Below are positions 17,613 through 26,312 of a DNA stretch of 64,000 nucleotides, piece after piece; the stretch's first letter is position 1, and each line of letters opens with the position of its first letter. The notes under the pieces were generated by a model, which saw only the letters and a program-made list of their open reading frames with translations, did not search any database and was not told the origin of the DNA. The position numbers and the translations under genes were made by a program. Origin of the DNA: Streptomyces antnestii (GTDB lineage: Bacteria; Actinomycetota; Actinomycetes; Streptomycetales; Streptomycetaceae); the NCBI RefSeq assembly GCF_004005495.1, contig NZ_RZYA01000028.1:38224-102223 (forward strand), given 5' to 3'.

Positions 17613-17635
17613 TTGTCAGTGGCCGTCTCTAGGCT
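17613..17635 (+). promoter_or_regulatory. PafBC/RecA-NDp-type promoter upstream of the DUF3883 gene
   Basis: TTGTCAGTG at 17613-17621, eight bases, then TAGGCT at 17630-17635: a full match to TTGTCRGTG-N8-TAnnnT. Oriented toward the gene at 17713. Confidence 0.7.
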
Positions 17636-17704
17636 GTGAGTTGTCGTCATCTGCTGGAACCTGACCCGCACAGACTACTAAACAAAATCCCTATCGACAG
17701 CTCG

Positions 17705-17720
17705 ATAAGCGCATGCTTAT
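17705..17720. promoter_or_regulatory. Inverted repeat ATAAGC-N4-GCTTAT overlapping the start region
   Basis: Six-base perfect arms around GCAT, in an AT-rich patch that overlaps the first possible start codon of the DUF3883 gene. It could be an operator or an mRNA hairpin over the start. Confidence 0.35.
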
Positions 17721-18696
17721 GATGCCCTGCATGAAGAGTTCGACGTTCGTCATGGTCCATGTCGGTCAGAGCACTGAGGCCCAGCGCAACCTCGTCCACG
17801 GCATCGAGACACTGTCCTGGGGCTTCCCCGAGGAGAAGCCCGAATACAGGGACGCCCACCCGCAGTTCGCGCTCCTGGCCACCGGAGCCTCGCCGCGAGT
17901 CCAGCTCGAGAACTGGCTCCAGGACACCGCAACGCTCTACCTCTTCCAGGTCCGCGGCGGCTTCTACGAGGGCCGGTCCTGGCACTGGCCCGACGAAGAG
18001 GCCGAGCGGCGCCTGAAGTACCCCCAGCGCTTCGGCATCGAGCCCCTCGCCCGGCTCGAGAACATCCCCCTGGGCCCCAAGGGACCGCTCACCGAAGCCG
18101 GCAGCGACGCCATCCGCCGCTCAGGTACCGACCGGGGCATGGGCAAGCTCGTCCAGATGCCCGCCCAGCGCCTGCTGGAGCTGGCCGGGATCCCCTTCGA
18201 CCCCGACGAGCCCGAAGACGTGCCCCTGGACAAGTCACCGGGCTTCACGGCGGAACAGGTGGAGGGCAAGAAGAAGCCCCAGCGGCGCCGCCGCGGCGCC
18301 GGCTACATCTCCGACCCCAAGAAGCGCAAAGCCATCGAACTGCACGCAGAGAACCACGCGGTTGCCCACTACGAGAAGGACGGCTGGACGGTCGAGAGGC
18401 TGGGCAAGCCCTACGACCTGCGCTGCACCCGCGGCACGGAGGAACTCCATGTCGAGGTCAAAGGCACCACGGGGGCCGCGACGAGCGTGGAGCTGACGAT
18501 CAATGAGGTCTTGCATGCCAGGGACAAGGACAACACCGTCGACCTCTACGTCGTCAGCGACATCAAGGTCGACACCCGCACCGACCCCTATACCGCCAGC
18601 GGCAACAAGGTCACGCTCTTCACGGACTGGGAGCCGGCCGAGGAGGACCTCAGGCCCCGCAAGTACGAATACCGGCTCCCCTACACCACCAGCTGA
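17713..18696 (+). CDS. DUF3883 / NO VEIN C-terminal-like nuclease-fold protein
   Basis: The C-terminal about 130 residues carry the DUF3883 pattern: KAIELHAENHAVAHYEKDGW, then YDLRCTR and LHVEVKGTTG, with the E.K of a PD-(D/E)xK-like core, and DLYVVSDI. Families with this domain include restriction and defence proteins. The first about 190 residues are soluble and unrecognised, starting FVMVHVGQSTEAQRNLVHGI. Starts at 17713, 17722, 17731 or 17752 are possible; none has a clear ribosome site. A PafBC-type promoter about 80 bases upstream suggests induction by DNA damage. Confidence 0.75.
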   Translation: MLMMPCMKSSTFVMVHVGQSTEAQRNLVHGIETLSWGFPEEKPEYRDAHPQFALLATGASPRVQLENWLQDTATLYLFQVRGGFYEGRSWHWPDEEAERRLKYPQRFGIEPLARLENIPLGPKGPLTEAGSDAIRRSGTDRGMGKLVQMPAQRLLELAGIPFDPDEPEDVPLDKSPGFTAEQVEGKKKPQRRRRGAGYISDPKKRKAIELHAENHAVAHYEKDGWTVERLGKPYDLRCTRGTEELHVEVKGTTGAATSVELTINEVLHARDKDNTVDLYVVSDIKVDTRTDPYTASGNKVTLFTDWEPAEEDLRPRKYEYRLPYTTS

Positions 18697-18865
18697 CCCC
18701 CCCGCAGGACCTGGTCCCGGCAAGAGAAGCCAACGGGCTTGACGACCGGTCACCTGCACGCGTCGCCAGGCTGCCCCAGACGCCTGATCGGACGGGGTGC
18801 CCAGCGGCAACAGGTGCCTGCGGCGGATGCAACGGGAGATGGGCGATGCCGCGCAGCGCGGCTGG

Positions 18866-18910
18866 AACGGGCCATGACGGGCGGTGATTCGCTGCCCGTC
18901 ATGGCCCGTT
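18866..18910. terminator. Long perfect hairpin (16-bp stem)
   Basis: AACGGGCCATGACGGG and its exact complement flank a 13-base loop. There is no T-run on either strand, so it is either a T-less terminator after the DUF3883 gene or a structured site. The rest of 18697-19231 shows no gene. Confidence 0.5.
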
Positions 18911-19231
18911 GCGCAATCAGCACGGGCGGAGAGCCGCCTTGCGACGCAGCTCCTAACTCATAGTCGGAGCGGCGCCCGTTGATCTCCCTTTCCCAACCCG
19001 AGAAGACCGCCGACGTCCTGCGGCTGGCACCGGCGACCAACTCGCCAGCCTCGCCGTCTTGCTGATCCGCGAATCCTCCACAGACCAAGATCCCCGCTAA
19101 CGGCAGACACGCCCCCACTGGCCGCCGCGGAGTAATTGTCAAGACCTGTGGATCGACGGTTGCCCCGGAGGACTTCAGCCCGCGACCGAAAACGAGGTGC
19201 GAGCGGCCTCTGGCGCTGACAAGCTGCGCCG

Positions 19232-19969
19232 GTGAATCGTGAACAGATCTCCAGGATCGCCCATGCTGATCACCCGATAAAGTCTCCGCTCGACGACGAC
19301 TCGGTGCGCCGGCTTCTGGAACGCGGCGTCCCGCGTGGCGACGAGCGTGTGCTCGACCTTGGTTGCGGCGGTGGGGAATGGCTCCTGCGCGCTCTGGCCA
19401 CGCGCCCGCAGCTGCACGCCGAGGGCGTCGACATCTCCGAGGACGCCTTGGCGCAGGCCAGCCAGGCAGCGAGCCACCTCGGAGTCCAGGAGCGCCTCGT
19501 CCTCCACCATCAGGAGGCCGCGGATTTCGTCTCCTCGCAGTCGTTCGACCTGGTGCTCAGTGTCGGGGCCGCGCATGCCTTCGGCGGTCTGCTCCCCACC
19601 CTCGCAGCGGCGCGCAAGCACCTGGCTCCCGGCGGCCGCGTCCTGATCGGTGAGGGGTTCTGGGACCGCGAGCCTTCCCAGGAGGCCGTCGAGATGCTCG
19701 GAGACTTCACCGACCTGGCGACCACCGTGGACCGTGTCGTCGCTGACGGTTGGACTCCTGTCGACGGGCACGTCAGCACGCGCCGCGAACTGGACGACTA
19801 TGAATGGGCCTGCTGGGGGTCACTGGCCTCATGGGCCCTGGACCACCCTGCCGATCCGGACAGCTCGCAAGTGCTCGCGACAGCCAACACCCGGCGCTCC
19901 GAATGGCTGCGCGTCTACCGGGACACTTGGGGCTTCGTCTCCCTGGTTCTGCGTCAGACGTCCGGCTGA
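19232..19969 (+). CDS. SAM-dependent methyltransferase (class I)
   Basis: Motif I is VLDLGCGGGEW near residue 42, motif II is GVDISEDAL, motif IV is FDLVLSVGAAHAFGG and post-motif is LAPGGRVLIGEGFW, the standard Rossmann methyltransferase layout in 245 residues. The substrate is unknown. The C-terminal half is Trp-rich, like small-molecule methyltransferases that follow UbiE/COQ5 folds. GTG 19232 is the first start in frame. It stands alone between decayed DNA on both sides. Confidence 0.85.
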   Translation: MNREQISRIAHADHPIKSPLDDDSVRRLLERGVPRGDERVLDLGCGGGEWLLRALATRPQLHAEGVDISEDALAQASQAASHLGVQERLVLHHQEAADFVSSQSFDLVLSVGAAHAFGGLLPTLAAARKHLAPGGRVLIGEGFWDREPSQEAVEMLGDFTDLATTVDRVVADGWTPVDGHVSTRRELDDYEWACWGSLASWALDHPADPDSSQVLATANTRRSEWLRVYRDTWGFVSLVLRQTSG

Positions 19970-20049
19970 CGGACCTCGGGGCAGCCCAGCCCTGCCCTGG
20001 CAGATCGCAACACTCCTCGGCCGGTGTCTCGTGGGTTCGTCTCTCGTCC

Positions 20050-20380
20050 TCAGGCAGCGAGGGACTCGGGGCGTTCGACGAGGTGGCCGCGTTCGAAGCG
20101 GGCTCCGGCACGGACGAGGGCAACGAGGTGGGGTGCGTTCACGGCTCGCCAGCGGGCCTGGGCGGACTCGATCAGCTTGAAGACCATGGCCAGTCCGGCC
20201 GCGCGGCTGCCCGCGCCTTTGGTGACCTTGGTCCGCAGGCGGACGGTGGCGAAGGCCGATTCGATCGGGTTCGTGGTCCGCAGGTGGATCCAGTGCTCGG
20301 CGGGGAAGTCGAAGAACGCCAGGAGCTCGGCCTCGTCGCCCGTGATCCGCTTGACGACCTTGGGGTATTTGGCCTGGTGT
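20050..20380 (-). pseudogene. IS256-family transposase, C-terminal fragment
   Basis: The minus strand reads AKYPKVVKRITGDEAELLAF, then DFPAEHWIHLRTTNPIES and RLRTKVTKGAGSRAAGLAM to a stop at 20050, the conserved C-terminal third of mutator-type transposases. The N-terminal two thirds are absent. Confidence 0.85.
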
Positions 20381-20465
20381 CGGCGTACTCGAGAATGTGC
20401 TCATTGAAGTACGGATGAACGTGCTCAGCGAGATGACGGGCTGTTCGCTCAGCTCGGTGAGCGGA

Positions 20466-20960
20466 TCACATGCTGCCGAAGAACCGCGTCCACCACGTGG
20501 GCCGCGCTGCGAAGTGTTCCAGCGCGCTGGGGCCCTCGTAGTCGCTCTCCAGTAGTTCTTCGGGGACGCTCACGTAGCCGAGTTCGGTCAGGGCCTGCTC
20601 CACTGCCGCGAGGTCGGCGGGATCCAGCGCGCCCTCCTCACGGGCTTCGTCCGTGCCGAGGAAGGCCCCCGGATTGTCGGCGCATACCTCGGCGAGGGAG
20701 CCGAACTTGCTCACGCAGACCACGATCCGTGTTCCGCAGATCGTCGCGTCCACGGGCACGCGGATGCGCCCGTACTCACTGGAGTCCTGGGTGTCCCGCT
20801 CGGACTCGCACGGGGCTCCGAAGTCCACTTCGAGCCGGCGGACCAGCCTGCTGAACGCGAGGCCGGTCTCGGCGCGGTCGTAGTGCTGCGGTTGTTCCAG
20901 CCGCTCGGGGTCGTCGAGTTCGCGCAGGAGAGCCAGCAGTTCCGTCTCGCTCATTGCCAT
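20466..20960 (-). CDS. Hypothetical acidic protein (164 aa)
   Basis: An acidic soluble protein with no signal or membrane segment. It includes RIRVPVDATICGTRIVVCVS and a C-terminal PTWWTRFFGSM. The pattern recalls small immunity or SMI1-like proteins but I cannot assign it. ATG 20960 was chosen over a farther TTG at 21011. It lies between the IS256 fragment and the IS21 remnant. Confidence 0.55.
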   Translation of the reverse strand: MAMSETELLALLRELDDPERLEQPQHYDRAETGLAFSRLVRRLEVDFGAPCESERDTQDSSEYGRIRVPVDATICGTRIVVCVSKFGSLAEVCADNPGAFLGTDEAREEGALDPADLAAVEQALTELGYVSVPEELLESDYEGPSALEHFAARPTWWTRFFGSM

Positions 20961-21040
20961 CCGCCCATCCTGCCGCCCGGCGGACGGCAGCAGAGGGGCA
21001 GGGGTGTGCAAGCAAGGGCCAGATCCGGAGGTAGTGGGGT

Positions 21041-21480
21041 CTAGGCTGCGGTCTCGCGCTCGATCGCTGCGAGCCGGTTCTTGAGTCGATAGCTGGGACC
21101 GTTGATGGAGACGACGTCGCAGTGGTGCAGGAGCCGGTCCAGGATGGCCGTGGCCAGGACCTCGTCACCGAACACCTGTCCCCATTCGCTGAAGGTTTTG
21201 TTCGAGGTCAGGATGATCGAGCCCTTCTCGTAGCGCTTCGAGATCACCTGGAAGACCAGGTTCGCTTCAGCGCGTTCGAGGGGCTGGTAGCCGACCTCAT
21301 CGACAACGAGAACTCCGGGCCGGAGGTAAGTACGGAGCTTGCTGTTGAGGCGTCCGGCCGCCTCGGCGGCCTTGAGCTGGCGGACCATGTCGTCGAGGGT
21401 CGTGAAGTAGACGGAGAAGCCGGCCCGGCAGGCGGCGACCGAGAGCGCGACAGCGATGTGGGTCTTGCCGACCCCGGGCG
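21041..21480 (-). pseudogene. istB: istB of an IS21-family element, C-terminal part
   Basis: PGVGKTHIAVALSVAACRAG, LVVDEVGYQPLERAEANLVF and SIILTSNKTFSEWGQVFGDE are IstB helper-ATPase motifs (Walker A, Walker B, sensor). The reading frame is cut just before Walker A, where the Tn554-family transposon starts. The N-terminal part of the same gene lies at 25980-26312 on the far side of that transposon. Confidence 0.9.
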
Positions 21481-21485
21481 TTATC
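21474..21485 (+). repeat. Junction inverted repeat CCGGGCGTTATC, first copy
   Basis: Twelve bases identical to the reverse complement of 25974-25985. It spans the junction between istB and the transposon. Confidence 0.8.
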
Positions 21486-21598
21486 AACGGGGCCTGAGCC
21501 CCTCTCTTCTCTGTCTGCGACGAGCGTCACCGTGAGCGTTCTGTGTCGTTGATGCATTGCTATCAACGGGAGTTCTTCAACGAGACGGAACGGCATCA

Positions 21599-22786
21599 GT
21601 GGCACACAGCTTGGCGGTCCGGCCCGCGAACGGGCGGCGGACGTGGACCGTGATCGACGAGAAGTACCGGACTATCGCGCCGGTTGAGGACTGGCTGGAG
21701 GCCCATCGGCAGCTGTGGTCACCGAACACGGTCCGCGGCTATGCGACCTCGCTGGCCCAGTGGTGGACGTTCCTCGAACAGCGTGATGAGACCGGAAGGT
21801 GGGGCGATCTCGGGGTCCCGGCGGTCGCGGGGTTCCTGTCCTGGCTGCGCAACGGCCGCACCGTCGAGCACACCCTGGTCGAGCCCGAACAGGCCCCGGA
21901 AAACGGGACGTTGGAGGCGCGACTGGCCGCGCTGATCTCCTTCTACCGCTGGCAGGAGGCGGTCTTCTCGGTGCCAGTCGCGGGCCGACTCATGCGCGGG
22001 ACACCGCGCCGGGCCCCGGCCCGGGGCCTGCTCGCGCACCTGGACGCCCGCACCGCTCCCGCGCCGTCCTCGCTGGTCAGGGTCCGGCACCAGCGGCATC
22101 GCGGGCGCCCTCCGCTGCTTCTGCCCGCCGAGATCCAGGCGATCCTGGACGGCTGCGCGATGCCGGACGCCACGGTCGGCGACTGGAGAGGGAACCTGCG
22201 CGACCGGCTTCTGTTCGCTTTGCTCGCGGAGACCGGCATGCGCCTGGGAGAGGCCCTCGGTCTGCGGATCTGCGACTTCGTCATGGGCCGCGGCTCCACT
22301 CCCTATGTCGAGATCGTGCCGCGCGAGGACAACACGAACGGTGCCAGGGTGAAGATGATGCGCCCCCGACGGGTCTATGTCGGCTGCGACCTGGAGCGAC
22401 TGTTCGCCGACTACCTCACCCACCTCGCCTGCCGGGCCGCCGAGTTCGGCATCGAGATCGAAACCGGATCTCCGTTGCTGGTGAACCTGGAACGGCCGCC
22501 GCTGCTGGCTGCCCTGCGCGAGGGCACGGTGCGGGACAAGGTGTCCGCCCTGCGCAAGAAGCGCATCGGACCGGCCTCCTGGACGCCGCACTGGTTCCGC
22601 CACAGCCACGCGACCGCGCTGCTGCTGGCCGGGACGCCTGAGTGGGTGGTCTCCCGCCGCCTCGGTCACGCACACGTGCAGACCACGCTCGACCTCTACG
22701 GCTGGGTCCGCGAGGACGAGGCCCTGCGGGCCGCGGCGAACTGGAAGTCGTACATCTCCGCCTGGCAGGTCGACGATGGCCGGTGA
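21599..22786 (+). CDS. tnpA: TnpA: tyrosine recombinase of the Tn554-family element
   Basis: A 395-residue tyrosine recombinase. An N-terminal SAM-like core-binding domain (SPNTVRGYATSLAQWWTFLE) precedes the catalytic domain with Arg in ETGMRLGEALGL, HWFRHSHAT (H-x-x-R), RRLGHAHVQTTLDLYG with the second His and the tyrosine nucleophile. GTG 21599 was chosen; a longer TTG at 21557 would overlap the terminal repeat. It overlaps tnpB by 11 bases, so the pair is co-translated. Confidence 0.9.
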   Translation: MAHSLAVRPANGRRTWTVIDEKYRTIAPVEDWLEAHRQLWSPNTVRGYATSLAQWWTFLEQRDETGRWGDLGVPAVAGFLSWLRNGRTVEHTLVEPEQAPENGTLEARLAALISFYRWQEAVFSVPVAGRLMRGTPRRAPARGLLAHLDARTAPAPSSLVRVRHQRHRGRPPLLLPAEIQAILDGCAMPDATVGDWRGNLRDRLLFALLAETGMRLGEALGLRICDFVMGRGSTPYVEIVPREDNTNGARVKMMRPRRVYVGCDLERLFADYLTHLACRAAEFGIEIETGSPLLVNLERPPLLAALREGTVRDKVSALRKKRIGPASWTPHWFRHSHATALLLAGTPEWVVSRRLGHAHVQTTLDLYGWVREDEALRAAANWKSYISAWQVDDGR

Positions 22787-24932
22787 ACAGCGTCATCTGC
22801 ACACAGCCGGCGACGAGGATCCGTTCTGGCGGCTCTGGCGGGAGCTGCCCGAGCCCTGGAAGGGGCCGGTGATCGGCGACGGCATCGACGACTGGGAGAA
22901 GATCACCGAGAACGGCGACCGCCGCATCGACCTGACCGGTCTGCCCAACCTGATCGCTGCCGAACTGGCCTGGATGGCGCACTGGCAGGCGATGGACGGG
23001 ACCCGCTCGTCGGTGCTGGGCACCAACCAGTTCGCGAACATCCTGCGCCGGGCGATCCTCGACAACCATCCCTTCCCGACGTCGATCCGGTCCATGGACT
23101 GGGAGACGGCAGCCGCCTTGCAGCGGTGGTTCTATGCCACTCGCTGGGGCCGACTCATTCCCCGCGGCAGCGTCGCCCGACTGCGGGTGATCTTCCGCTT
23201 CAGCCGCCTCGCCCTGCTCGCCCGCTGTTCGGACGGGCCCTGGTGGACTCTGGACGAGTGGCATCCGCGATGCGACCCGCGCATCCCGCTGGCCGAGCAT
23301 GAACCCCAGGCTCACTACGGCTGTTCACCCTCGAAGATCGCGCATTCGTGGCTGCGGGAGGCGGTCAAGTGGTGGCTTGGCACCCAGATGGAAGCGGGCG
23401 TCCTGCGCTGGACGACCGTGAGCCAGGACAGGATGCAGGACATCTTGCGCTTCGACCGCTGGCTGAACACCTTCCCTGACCCGGTGGATGTCCTGGGAGA
23501 TCCCGCTCACGCGGTCCAACTCGCCGCCGCCTTCCGGCGCTGGGTCTCCGACCCTGCCAACCGGATTCAGCGCGAGAGTGACCAGCGGTTCGCCCACAAA
23601 CCCGTCCACCCGCGCCAGATCAACGACGACCTGCGGGCCGTCGCCGAGCTGTTCGCGTTCGTCGCGGCCAACCCCGCCGAGGCTCGCCAGGTCCTCGGAC
23701 CGCACCCCTGGTCCCGGGTCACGGACGCGCATGCGGCCGGCTGGTTCCGCCAGGTCTCCCGGATCCCGCACCAGCGGGAACTCAACGACGAGCACTACGT
23801 CGACGACCACGCCCTCGCGCAGATCCCCGCCGCCCTGCCCCTGCTCGGGCTCGCCCGCAACGAGCAGATGCTTCTCACCCGAGGCGAGGGACAGCAGGTC
23901 ACCGCCCGCGGCTTTGACGACCCGCAGGCCATGCGCATGATCCTGCTGCAGATCCTCACTGGCCGGCGGTCCAGCGAGATCCGGACCTGCCTTTTCGACT
24001 GCCTATCTCCGGTCCCCGACCGGGCGGTCGACGCCGCCGAGGGAGAACAGATCGCCCGCTTCCATTACGCACAAAGCAAGATCGATATCGCGCCGGACAA
24101 CATCCTCGTCGATGCCGAGGTCGTCGCGGTCATCGAGGAACAGCGGCAGTGGATCCGCGATCACTTTTCAGGCATCACCCCGCGTCACCTCTTCATGCAG
24201 CGGACCGGCAACCGTCAGGGCGACAAGCCCTACCCGTCGGGCACCTACAACTGGATGCTCCGCGAATTCAGCAAGACCGTGAAGATCACCGATAGCAAGG
24301 GCAAGCCCGTCGGGCTCAGCCACACCCACCGCTTCCGCCACACCAAGCTGACCCGACTCGCTGAACTCGGCCTGCCCGTCCATGTGTTGATGCGCTATGC
24401 CGGGCATGCCACCCCGTCGATGACGATGCACTACGTCGCCGCCCGCCAGGAACACGCCGAGCAGGCATTCCTGGCCACCTCGAAGCTCCGGGCGGACGGC
24501 ACCCACGTGGTCTTCTCCCGCGACGACCACGACAGTCTTCACCTGTTCAACAGGGCTGACCGGTTCCTGCCCCACGGCTGGTGCATGCTGCCGCCCCTGC
24601 AGACCTGTGACAAGGGAAATGCCTGCCTGACCTGCTCGGTCTTCGTCACCGATGCCTCCCACCAGCCCGCGCTGGAGCGGCAGCTGGCCGAGACCGAGGC
24701 CCTGATCAACCGCAGCACCACCTCATTCCAGGAACGGCACGGCCGCCCGATGCCCGAGGACAACGTCTGGCTGCTGCAACGGCGGGCTGAGCACGCGGCC
24801 CTCACGAAGCTGCTGGATACCATCCGCTCCAAGCCCGGCCGAGCAGTCCAGGGCGCCGGCTGCGGCACCGCCCCCAGCGGCCCCGTCCCTCTCACCCTCG
24901 ACCTCGACCGCCACCGAAGGACCCGGCCATGA
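22776..24932 (+). CDS. tnpB: TnpB: large tyrosine recombinase of the Tn554-family element
   Basis: A 718-residue recombinase, the usual large partner of TnpA. The catalytic domain holds GRRSSEIRT, HTHRFRHTKLTRLAELGL, YAGHATPSMTMHYVA. A Cys-rich zinc-like motif CDKGNACLTCSVF follows near residue 610, seen in this family. It overlaps tnpA upstream and tnpC downstream (ATGA, four bases). TnpA, TnpB and TnpC act together in site-specific transposition. Confidence 0.9.
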   Translation: MAGEQRHLHTAGDEDPFWRLWRELPEPWKGPVIGDGIDDWEKITENGDRRIDLTGLPNLIAAELAWMAHWQAMDGTRSSVLGTNQFANILRRAILDNHPFPTSIRSMDWETAAALQRWFYATRWGRLIPRGSVARLRVIFRFSRLALLARCSDGPWWTLDEWHPRCDPRIPLAEHEPQAHYGCSPSKIAHSWLREAVKWWLGTQMEAGVLRWTTVSQDRMQDILRFDRWLNTFPDPVDVLGDPAHAVQLAAAFRRWVSDPANRIQRESDQRFAHKPVHPRQINDDLRAVAELFAFVAANPAEARQVLGPHPWSRVTDAHAAGWFRQVSRIPHQRELNDEHYVDDHALAQIPAALPLLGLARNEQMLLTRGEGQQVTARGFDDPQAMRMILLQILTGRRSSEIRTCLFDCLSPVPDRAVDAAEGEQIARFHYAQSKIDIAPDNILVDAEVVAVIEEQRQWIRDHFSGITPRHLFMQRTGNRQGDKPYPSGTYNWMLREFSKTVKITDSKGKPVGLSHTHRFRHTKLTRLAELGLPVHVLMRYAGHATPSMTMHYVAARQEHAEQAFLATSKLRADGTHVVFSRDDHDSLHLFNRADRFLPHGWCMLPPLQTCDKGNACLTCSVFVTDASHQPALERQLAETEALINRSTTSFQERHGRPMPEDNVWLLQRRAEHAALTKLLDTIRSKPGRAVQGAGCGTAPSGPVPLTLDLDRHRRTRP

Positions 24933-25354
24933 CCGACGCTCGCACCAAGCGCACCCAGACACTGGCCGCCGCAGCGAAGGCGAAGTCTCAGGCCAAGTCG
25001 GAGGCGGCGGAGAAGGCGATCCGCACCCTGGTCAAACGCGGCGAGCCCATCACCTTCCAGGCCGTCCAGCGCGAGGCCAACGTCTCCCACGCCTTCCTCT
25101 ATAACCACCCCGACCTGCGAGAACGCATCGAACGACTCCGGGCCCAAACCCGGCCGGTCCCCGCACCGACGCCTCCGGCCGACGAGCAGAGCACCCTCGC
25201 TCTCGCGCTGACAGGCCAGATCACCCGCCTGAAGAAGCAGCACCGAGAAGAAGTACAAGCTCTGCGTGACGCGCTCGAACAAGCCCACGGCGAGAATCTC
25301 GACCTCCGACGCGAACTCGCCCGCCGCGGCGGAGACGCAGCAGTCCCTCAGTGA
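24929..25354 (+). CDS. tnpC: TnpC: small accessory protein of the Tn554-family element (DUF6262-like)
   Basis: A 141-residue highly charged protein with an N-terminal Ala/Lys-rich helix, a short helix-turn-helix-like stretch (TFQAVQREANVSHAFLYNHP) and a C-terminal coiled coil of about 45 residues. TnpC proteins influence orientation and frequency of transposition in Tn554. Its start overlaps tnpB, and its end overlaps the convergent NUDIX gene by seven bases. Confidence 0.85.
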   Translation: MTDARTKRTQTLAAAAKAKSQAKSEAAEKAIRTLVKRGEPITFQAVQREANVSHAFLYNHPDLRERIERLRAQTRPVPAPTPPADEQSTLALALTGQITRLKKQHREEVQALRDALEQAHGENLDLRRELARRGGDAAVPQ

Positions 25355-25872
25355 CGGCCCAACCGATCAGCCAACCATGCGGCATGCTGACGGATTCGGG
25401 AGAGATCGTCAGAAAAATAGCTCTCCCAGCCCTCGTCCAGCCTCTTCCAGGCCACCGGCTGCCCGGCCTCCGGGACAAACGAGACTGCGGCATCAATGAC
25501 AGCGGCATACGACAGCCCGAGAGTGACCGGCCAGTCCGGGTGAAAGGAGCGAACCGCAACCGCTGCCGGCTCGGGCAGCAGTTCCACCCGAAGGCCCGTC
25601 TCCTCGACAAGTTCTCGGGCCGCACCCTCACGCGGTGTCTCCCCGGCCTCGACCTTCCCTCCCGGAGGAACCCAATCCCGCCAACGGTGCTTCACCAACA
25701 CCACCCGGGCAAGATCCTTGTCGAACACCCAGACCTCGGCCGCAAGAGGCTCCATCTGTCCCTGCCGGGCAGCAGCCAGCCACCGGCGGGCTCCGTCGAA
25801 CTCGGCTATCGCCTGTTCGGCATCGTTCACCGCCGCCTCGACGGCTCGCTCGTCGACCACCTTCTGAATCAT
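25348..25872 (-). CDS. NUDIX hydrolase carried by the transposon
   Basis: The NUDIX box GGKVEAGETPREGAARELVE followed by ETGL matches GX5EX7REUXEEXGU fully. The 174-residue protein has an N-terminal helix of about 50 residues typical of NUDIX genes in Streptomyces, then the fold. It probably hydrolyses a nucleoside diphosphate derivative; the substrate is not visible. It is the only gene in the element besides the transposition genes, so it is likely cargo. Confidence 0.88.
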   Translation of the reverse strand: MIQKVVDERAVEAAVNDAEQAIAEFDGARRWLAAARQGQMEPLAAEVWVFDKDLARVVLVKHRWRDWVPPGGKVEAGETPREGAARELVEETGLRVELLPEPAAVAVRSFHPDWPVTLGLSYAAVIDAAVSFVPEAGQPVAWKRLDEGWESYFSDDLSRIRQHAAWLADRLGRH

Positions 25873-25973
25873 CGGGCCAACATACGAGGCCGCACTGACA
25901 TCGCAGCCACGTCACATCGATCTCATGAAGGTCCCACCCAGCGACAACATGCCGAATCTCGAACCGAACCCTC

Positions 25974-25985
25974 GATAACGCCCGG
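25974..25985 (-). repeat. Junction inverted repeat CCGGGCGTTATC, second copy
   Basis: Reverse complement of 21474-21485. Marks the other junction between the transposon and istB. Confidence 0.8.
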
Positions 25986-26312
25986 TCCCAGCAGGGCCGC
26001 GTTGGCCTTGGCCTCGACGAACGCGAGGGTGGCGAGGTCTTTGATCTTCCGGGGATCGAGTTCGGGCTGGAAGGAGAAGTCGTACTCGTCGAGCGTTTTG
26101 TGGTGCGGCAGCTTGGACAGCCGCAGGCCCTGTCGGAAGCGGCGGTCGTCACGAATGGCGAGTTCCTCGGCCAGGACGAGGTCGAGGAAGTCGAGGTAGC
26201 CCATCTTGGCCTCGTCTGCCCGGCCGGCGTACTGGTTCAGGCTCTCGGCCAGGTGGGGCAGGCCGAGTTTGGCGGCCGTGGTGCGGATTCGGGTGCTGAC
26301 CAGCTCGCTCAA
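25980..26312 (-). pseudogene. istB: istB of the IS21-family element, N-terminal part
   Basis: LGLPHLAESLNQYAGRADEA and DDRRFRQGLRLSKLPHHKTL, then LATLAFVEAKANAALLGP are the IstB N-terminus up to the residues before Walker A. The coding frame then enters the transposon and stops at 25923. Its start overlaps the end of istA by four bases (ATGA), the normal IS21 layout. Confidence 0.9.

Larger units (their letters stand above)
21474..25985 (+). mobile_element. Tn554-family transposon (tnpA-tnpB-tnpC plus NUDIX gene) inserted in istB
   Basis: Three same-strand overlapping genes (two tyrosine recombinases and a small coiled-coil protein) are the hallmark of Tn554-like elements. Both ends fall inside the Walker A codons of a split istB: the left part of istB ends ...LLGP and the right part resumes PGVGKTH. 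CCGGGCGTTATC appears at both junctions in inverted orientation; some of these bases belong to the target. Size is about 4.5 kb. The sequence TATCAACGGG recurs at 21482 and 21561 just inside one end. Confidence 0.88.

Noticed and set aside
18739..18963. 74-codon plus frame over the 16-bp hairpin
   Set aside because: Spans the perfect inverted repeat, has no ribosome site and poor codon bias.
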